Below are positions 61,845-64,000 of a stretch of DNA of 64,000 bases, piece by piece. Origin of the DNA: FEN-1219 sp963810755 (GTDB taxonomy: Bacteria; Pseudomonadota; Gammaproteobacteria; Steroidobacterales; Rariloculaceae); the NCBI GenBank assembly GCA_963810755.1, contig CAWEOP010000009.1, positions 1,116,001-1,180,000 on the forward strand, written 5' to 3'. The notes under the pieces were generated by a model. That model did no database searches. It saw only the letters and a list, made by a program, of their open reading frames with translations, and was not told where the DNA came from. Position numbers and translations under genes: made by a program. Every line of letters begins with the position of its first letter. The first letter of the stretch is position 1.

Positions 61845-62540
61845 CTAGTCAGTGGCGGCGTTGATCTCGTCGAGCTTGAAGATGAAGCTGCGGCAGCCGG
61901 GCCGCATTACGCGTTCGTCGCTCCACGTCTGGTAGCGCGAGCGCGCGAGCGCATTCAGGATCGGCTGCCGGAATACTTCATCGGAGAGCTCGATGAGCTC
62001 CGGGTTCACGATGTAGCCGTTGGCGTCCACGAAGAAACACGACACTGCACGCCCCTGCTTCGCGTCGCGGATCGCCTGCACTGGATAGCGCGGAGTCGCG
62101 GTGAGCGCCGGCAAAAGCGGAGGCATGTATTCCATGGACTTCTGCTTCTCGATCGCCGGCACCCCCGCGATGTCGGCCGCGCTACACCACCAGCCTCCGA
62201 GCAACGTATAGGTGCGCCAGCTTCCGCCAAGCGTCGCGCGAGAGAGATCGGCCTCGAAACGGCGTCCCGAGCGCGGATCCGTGAAGGTCATCTCGCCGTC
62301 GTCCGCCAACCAGAAGCTCAGAGCCGACCACGGCGAGATCTCGTCGCCCTCCTGCCGCGCGAGCTGTGAGCCGCCATTGGCGCCGAAATTCAGCAGCACG
62401 CGCTCGTCGCCGAACTCGGGGTGACCGTAGATCACGCAATTCCAACTGCCGACGGGGTTCAGCATCGCGCGTCCGCGACGAGCCGCATCCGCGCGCGGCG
62501 CAATGCAGGTCAGAATCACCGCGGCGGCGACGAGGAACAC
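61845..62540 (-). CDS. Exported protein with TonB-C-like domain
   Basis: 231 aa from GTG 62540. A signal peptide (FLVAAAVILTCIAPRADA) is followed by a beta-rich domain (GSWNCVIYGHPEFGDE, GEMTFTDPRSGRRFEADL) and a C-terminal region (PRYPVQAIRDAKQGRAVSCFFVDANGYIVNPELI, then ILNALARSRYQTW) resembling the TonB C-terminal fold. It lacks the usual Pro-rich spacer and membrane anchor, so it is unlikely to be a classical TonB. No family name recognised. Confidence 0.6.
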   Translation of the reverse strand: MFLVAAAVILTCIAPRADAARRGRAMLNPVGSWNCVIYGHPEFGDERVLLNFGANGGSQLARQEGDEISPWSALSFWLADDGEMTFTDPRSGRRFEADLSRATLGGSWRTYTLLGGWWCSAADIAGVPAIEKQKSMEYMPPLLPALTATPRYPVQAIRDAKQGRAVSCFFVDANGYIVNPELIELSDEVFRQPILNALARSRYQTWSDERVMRPGCRSFIFKLDEINAATD

Positions 62541-62556
62541 CCATTTGCTCGTGGCG

Positions 62557-63060
62557 CTAACGGTGGTCCTCCATGATCACGCTGGGACGCAGGTTGCGCT
62601 CGTTGATCATGCCGCGGATCTGCGCGACCTGCCGAGCGTTCGGGCTGATCGACGCCGCCATTTCGAGGTCATCGCGCGCTTGAGCGTACATGCCCTTCAA
62701 ATAGAACGCGTACGAGCGGTTGCTGTACGCACGCCAGTTCTTCTCGTTGATCGCGAGCGATTCAGTGCAGTAAGTAATCGCGAGGTCGGGATGGCCGCTC
62801 GCCGCATGCGCCGCGCAAAGATTCGACAAGGCTGCTGCCTTGTCCGCCGTCGTAGGAGCGCGTGCGAGCCCTTGCGTCGTCAGACGGATGCCGTCCTCGT
62901 ATTGACCTGCGCGGATCATCTCGGCGCCCGCAGAGAGAAGCTCGTTGCCGCCACCGAGAACGGTGCGGCTATCGGCTTGCTGCTGCGGATCGACTGGCTG
63001 CGCCCAGCCGGTGCCTGCCACGAGACAGATGGCGAATCCGCTGATGAGCACACGGGCCAT
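62557..63060 (-). CDS. Periplasmic TPR protein
   Basis: 167 aa. Signal peptide ending GTGWAQ, then two to three TPR-like repeats (AEMIRAGQYEDGIRLTTQGL, AYSNRSYAFYLKGMYAQARDDLE). ATG 63060 is preceded by GAGGAGG. It lies 16 bp upstream of the TonB-C-like gene on the same strand, likely one operon. No specific function is evident. Confidence 0.7.
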   Translation of the reverse strand: MARVLISGFAICLVAGTGWAQPVDPQQQADSRTVLGGGNELLSAGAEMIRAGQYEDGIRLTTQGLARAPTTADKAAALSNLCAAHAASGHPDLAITYCTESLAINEKNWRAYSNRSYAFYLKGMYAQARDDLEMAASISPNARQVAQIRGMINERNLRPSVIMEDHR

Positions 63061-63230
63061 GCTTGCCTCCTCTCGGTTTAGTATAGTCCCGGCGGCGAGA
63101 GTCGGAATACGGAATGTGACAGTGTCGCCCACCGCGGCGCCACCCCGGCCGCCCCGGCACCGTCGAAGCGCCCCGCAGCCGCAAGCCCGCGGCCGGACCG
63201 GGTCACCGAGCTCCACGGATTTCCTTGCTC

Positions 63231-64000
63231 ATGATCGAAGTCGCCGAAGCCGAAGCCTTGATCCTTGCGAACGTCCCGAGGCTGCCCGCCGTCCGCGAGG
63301 CGCTCGCGGACTGCGTCGGCCGCGTGCTCGCCGAGGACGTCGTCGCGGAACGCGACCAGCCGCCGTTCGACCGCGTGACGATGGACGGGATCGCGATCGC
63401 GTATCGCGACTTCGCCGCCGGCACGCGCGCCTTCGAGGTCGTGGGCACCCAGGCCGCCGGCGCGGCGCCGCTCGCGCTCACGCGCGCGGCGCAATGCGTG
63501 AGAGTGATGACGGGTGCGATCCTGCCGCGCGGCGCGGACACCGTGATCCCCGTGGAACGAGTGACGAGCGCCGCCGCTCGCGCCGAGGTCGAGCAACGAG
63601 CCCCCGTAACGGACCGGCAGTTCGTGCACCCGCGCGGCAGCGACCGCGCGATGGGCCGCGTCGTGCTCGCCGCGGGCAGCCGAATTGGTCCGGCGGAGAT
63701 TGCCGTGCTCGCGAGCGCAGGCCGCGGCAGCGTCGCGGTCGCCGCACTACCGCGCGTCGCGGTGATTTCGACGGGCGACGAGCTCGTGGACGTCGACGAG
63801 CCGCTCGCACCGTATCAAATCCGCTCGAGCAATGACCGTGCGATCGAAGCGAGCCTCACGCTGCATCGGCTCGCACGCGTCACGCGTTCACGCCTGCGCG
63901 ACGAGTCGGCGGCACTCGCCGAGGCGATCGCGCGGCTCGACGCCGACTCGGACGCGCTCGTGTTGAGCGGCGGCGTCTCGATGGGCCAATTCGATCTCGT
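63231..64000 (+). CDS. moeA: Molybdopterin molybdenumtransferase MoeA, C-terminus outside window
   Basis: Inserts molybdate into adenylated molybdopterin. 256 codons are visible with an intact frame. N-terminal EALADCVGRVLAEDVVA, PPFDRVTMDGIAI, MTGAILPRGADTVIPVE, and VISTGDELV with the following PYQIRSSND are MoeA signatures; the last visible motif LVLSGGVSMGQFD is the catalytic GGVSxGxxD loop. It is about 11 kb from the moaABCDE genes. Confidence 0.95.
   Translation, partial: MIEVAEAEALILANVPRLPAVREALADCVGRVLAEDVVAERDQPPFDRVTMDGIAIAYRDFAAGTRAFEVVGTQAAGAAPLALTRAAQCVRVMTGAILPRGADTVIPVERVTSAAARAEVEQRAPVTDRQFVHPRGSDRAMGRVVLAAGSRIGPAEIAVLASAGRGSVAVAALPRVAVISTGDELVDVDEPLAPYQIRSSNDRAIEASLTLHRLARVTRSRLRDESAALAEAIARLDADSDALVLSGGVSMGQFDL

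Noticed and set aside
1..64000. CRISPR array, insertion sequence or prophage
   Set aside because: No regularly spaced direct repeats, transposase, terminal repeats with target duplications or phage structural genes were seen.

Overview
The window is about two-thirds G+C, densely coded, and reads as an ordinary chromosomal segment of a gammaproteobacterium. The strongest taxonomic clue is a long block (queA to der, about 3.1-19.3 kb) whose gene order matches the classical Pseudomonas/Xanthomonas-type housekeeping cluster. Other genes (large NAD-glutamate dehydrogenase, cbb3 oxidase, tryptophan dioxygenase, acetoacetyl-CoA ligase, TonB receptor) fit an aerobic or microaerophilic Gram-negative heterotroph. 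I cannot name the genus. I see no integrase, transposase, phage gene or CRISPR array.

Layout. 0-3 kb: a partial ParA-like ATPase, an aldo/keto reductase and a MetX-family acyltransferase that looks like serine O-succinyltransferase. 3-14 kb (minus strand): trmJ-iscS-iscU-like-iscA-ndk-rlmN-pilF-rodZ-hisS-yfgM-bamB-der, with suhB divergent from trmJ. 14.7-19.3 kb: queA-tgt-yajC-secD. 19.3-21.6 kb: ECF sigma factor, anti-sigma factor and a coiled-coil/PDZ protein. 21.8-25.2 kb: tRNA-Leu(CAA), small membrane proteins, dsbC, xerD. 25.5-31.9 kb: plsC, ETF-quinone oxidoreductase, acetoacetyl-CoA ligase, zapE, tryptophan dioxygenase. 32.2-38.4 kb: NAD-glutamate dehydrogenase, gpmA, gamma carbonic anhydrase. 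38.6-42.4 kb: a Yip1-family protein and ccoNOQP. 42.4-44.2 kb: tesB and a beta-hydroxyacid dehydrogenase. 44.2-48.3 kb: a TPP riboswitch followed by TonB receptor, YkoF-like protein, PnuT-like transporter and small-molecule kinase, together a thiamine uptake and salvage operon. 48.3-52.3 kb: molybdenum cofactor genes (moaB, mobA/mocA-like, moaE, moaD, moaC, moaA); moeA begins at 63.2 kb and runs off the end. 52.5-55.9 kb: a cyclopropane-synthase-like methyltransferase overlapping an FAD oxidoreductase, a pair resembling the 10-methyl fatty-acid system, then an AraC regulator. 56.0-63.1 kb: glnS, a lipoprotein glucose/sorbosone dehydrogenase with a two-CxxCH tail, an M48 protease lipoprotein and two uncharacterised exported proteins.

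Themes. The housekeeping cluster has lost several usual members: secF after secD, cysE/iscR before iscS, hscBA-fdx after iscA, and ispG between rodZ and hisS. The IscU-like protein has lost two of three ligand cysteines. The MetX-family enzyme next to der may replace the missing CysE step. The most complete functional unit is the TPP-riboswitch thiamine operon.

Quality warning. About 26 single-base frameshifts (mostly insertions) interrupt otherwise well-conserved genes, including essential ones (hisS, glnS, secD). They cluster at about 6.7-8.3, 15-20, 44-51 and 56 kb, while 20-44 kb and 57.8-64 kb are clean. I treat them as probable sequence or assembly errors and give full gene spans with the approximate position of each shift.
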